This document shows, in pieces, positions 5,380-5,453 of a stretch of 5,453 nucleotides of DNA (positions within the stretch are counted from its first letter, which is position 1; each line of letters opens with the position of its first letter). Both the position numbers and the translations under genes were made by a program. Below the pieces are notes generated by a model. It was not told the DNA's origin and searched no databases. It worked only from the letters and a program-made list of their open reading frames with translations. The stretch is taken from NCBI GenBank assembly GCA_030037575.1, contig JASHRB010000596.1, forward strand, positions 1-5,453. Reading direction: 5' to 3'. Origin of the DNA: Candidatus Sulfotelmatobacter sp. Lineage in GTDB: Bacteria > Acidobacteriota > Terriglobia > Terriglobales > Acidobacteriaceae.

Positions 5380-5453
5380 ATGCAAAAGCGAAAACTGGGA
5401 AACTCACGACTTGAAGTCTCGGCTCTTGGCCTCGGCTGCATGAGCATGAGCTC
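5380..5453 (+). CDS. Aldo/keto reductase, N-terminal fragment cut by the window edge
   Basis: The first 24 codons read MQKRKLGNSRLEVSALGLGC followed by MSMS. This is the first strand and turn of an aldo/keto reductase (AKR) barrel, an NADPH-dependent enzyme that reduces aldehydes and ketones in the cytoplasm. In relatives the text continues into the Tyr-Lys-His-Asp active site, which lies outside the window, so activity cannot be judged. Start 5380 is preferred over the ATG at 5377 on ribosome-binding-site spacing. Its position opposite an AraC_N regulator suggests aldehyde-responsive control. The identification rests on a short but highly characteristic segment. Confidence 0.87.
   Translation, partial: MQKRKLGNSRLEVSALGLGCMSMS

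Overview
The window looks like a bacterial chromosomal segment of moderately high GC content that contains a decayed mobile-element scar. Several proteins (the tyrosine recombinase remnant, the anchored monoheme cytochrome c, and the lipoprotein amidohydrolase with an 'FINLMS' motif in place of HxH) resemble, from memory, families common in Acidobacteriota (Terriglobia). That assignment is an inference, and a proteobacterial host is not excluded.

Layout. Positions 1-141 hold no gene I can support. A complete tRNA-Ser(TGA) with encoded CCA occupies 142-231 on the plus strand. A noncoding stretch of about 450 bp (232-685) follows, unusually rich in short inverted and direct repeats built on a WTGGGTRAY motif, with further dyads closer to the next gene. 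At 686-2362 (+) lies an intact lipoprotein-type D-aminoacylase-like amidohydrolase. After a 126-bp gap whose end forms a hairpin around a strong Shine-Dalgarno, a tyrosine integrase remnant runs 2489-2950 (+). It carries two reconstructable frameshifts and is cut off before its catalytic domain. It collides head-on with the 3'-truncated remnant of an FAD-dependent monooxygenase (about 2943-3386, -). The two fragments meet at a stretch of about 6-8 bp that reads correctly for both, a likely illegitimate-recombination junction.

Further right, on the minus strand, are an intact membrane-anchored monoheme cytochrome c (3627-4145) and an intact AraC-family regulator (4275-5231). The regulator is divergent from the start of an aldo/keto reductase gene (5380 to the window edge, +). 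The shared 145-148-bp promoter region contains a 7-bp perfect inverted repeat whose arms are 21 bp apart, a plausible regulator site.

How it fits together: the right end is a typical AraC-regulator/aldo-keto-reductase pair, probably for aldehyde or carbonyl stress. The cytochrome c is a separate periplasm-facing redox protein. The amidohydrolase probably acts outside the cytoplasmic membrane on an N-acylated amino acid or another amide. The middle is a graveyard of an integrated element that may have used the nearby tRNA-Ser gene, although no second attachment-site copy lies in the window. I see no convincing new multi-gene system. The most interesting signals are the repeat cluster downstream of the tRNA, the hairpin-embedded Shine-Dalgarno, the double-remnant junction and the non-canonical metal site of the amidohydrolase.
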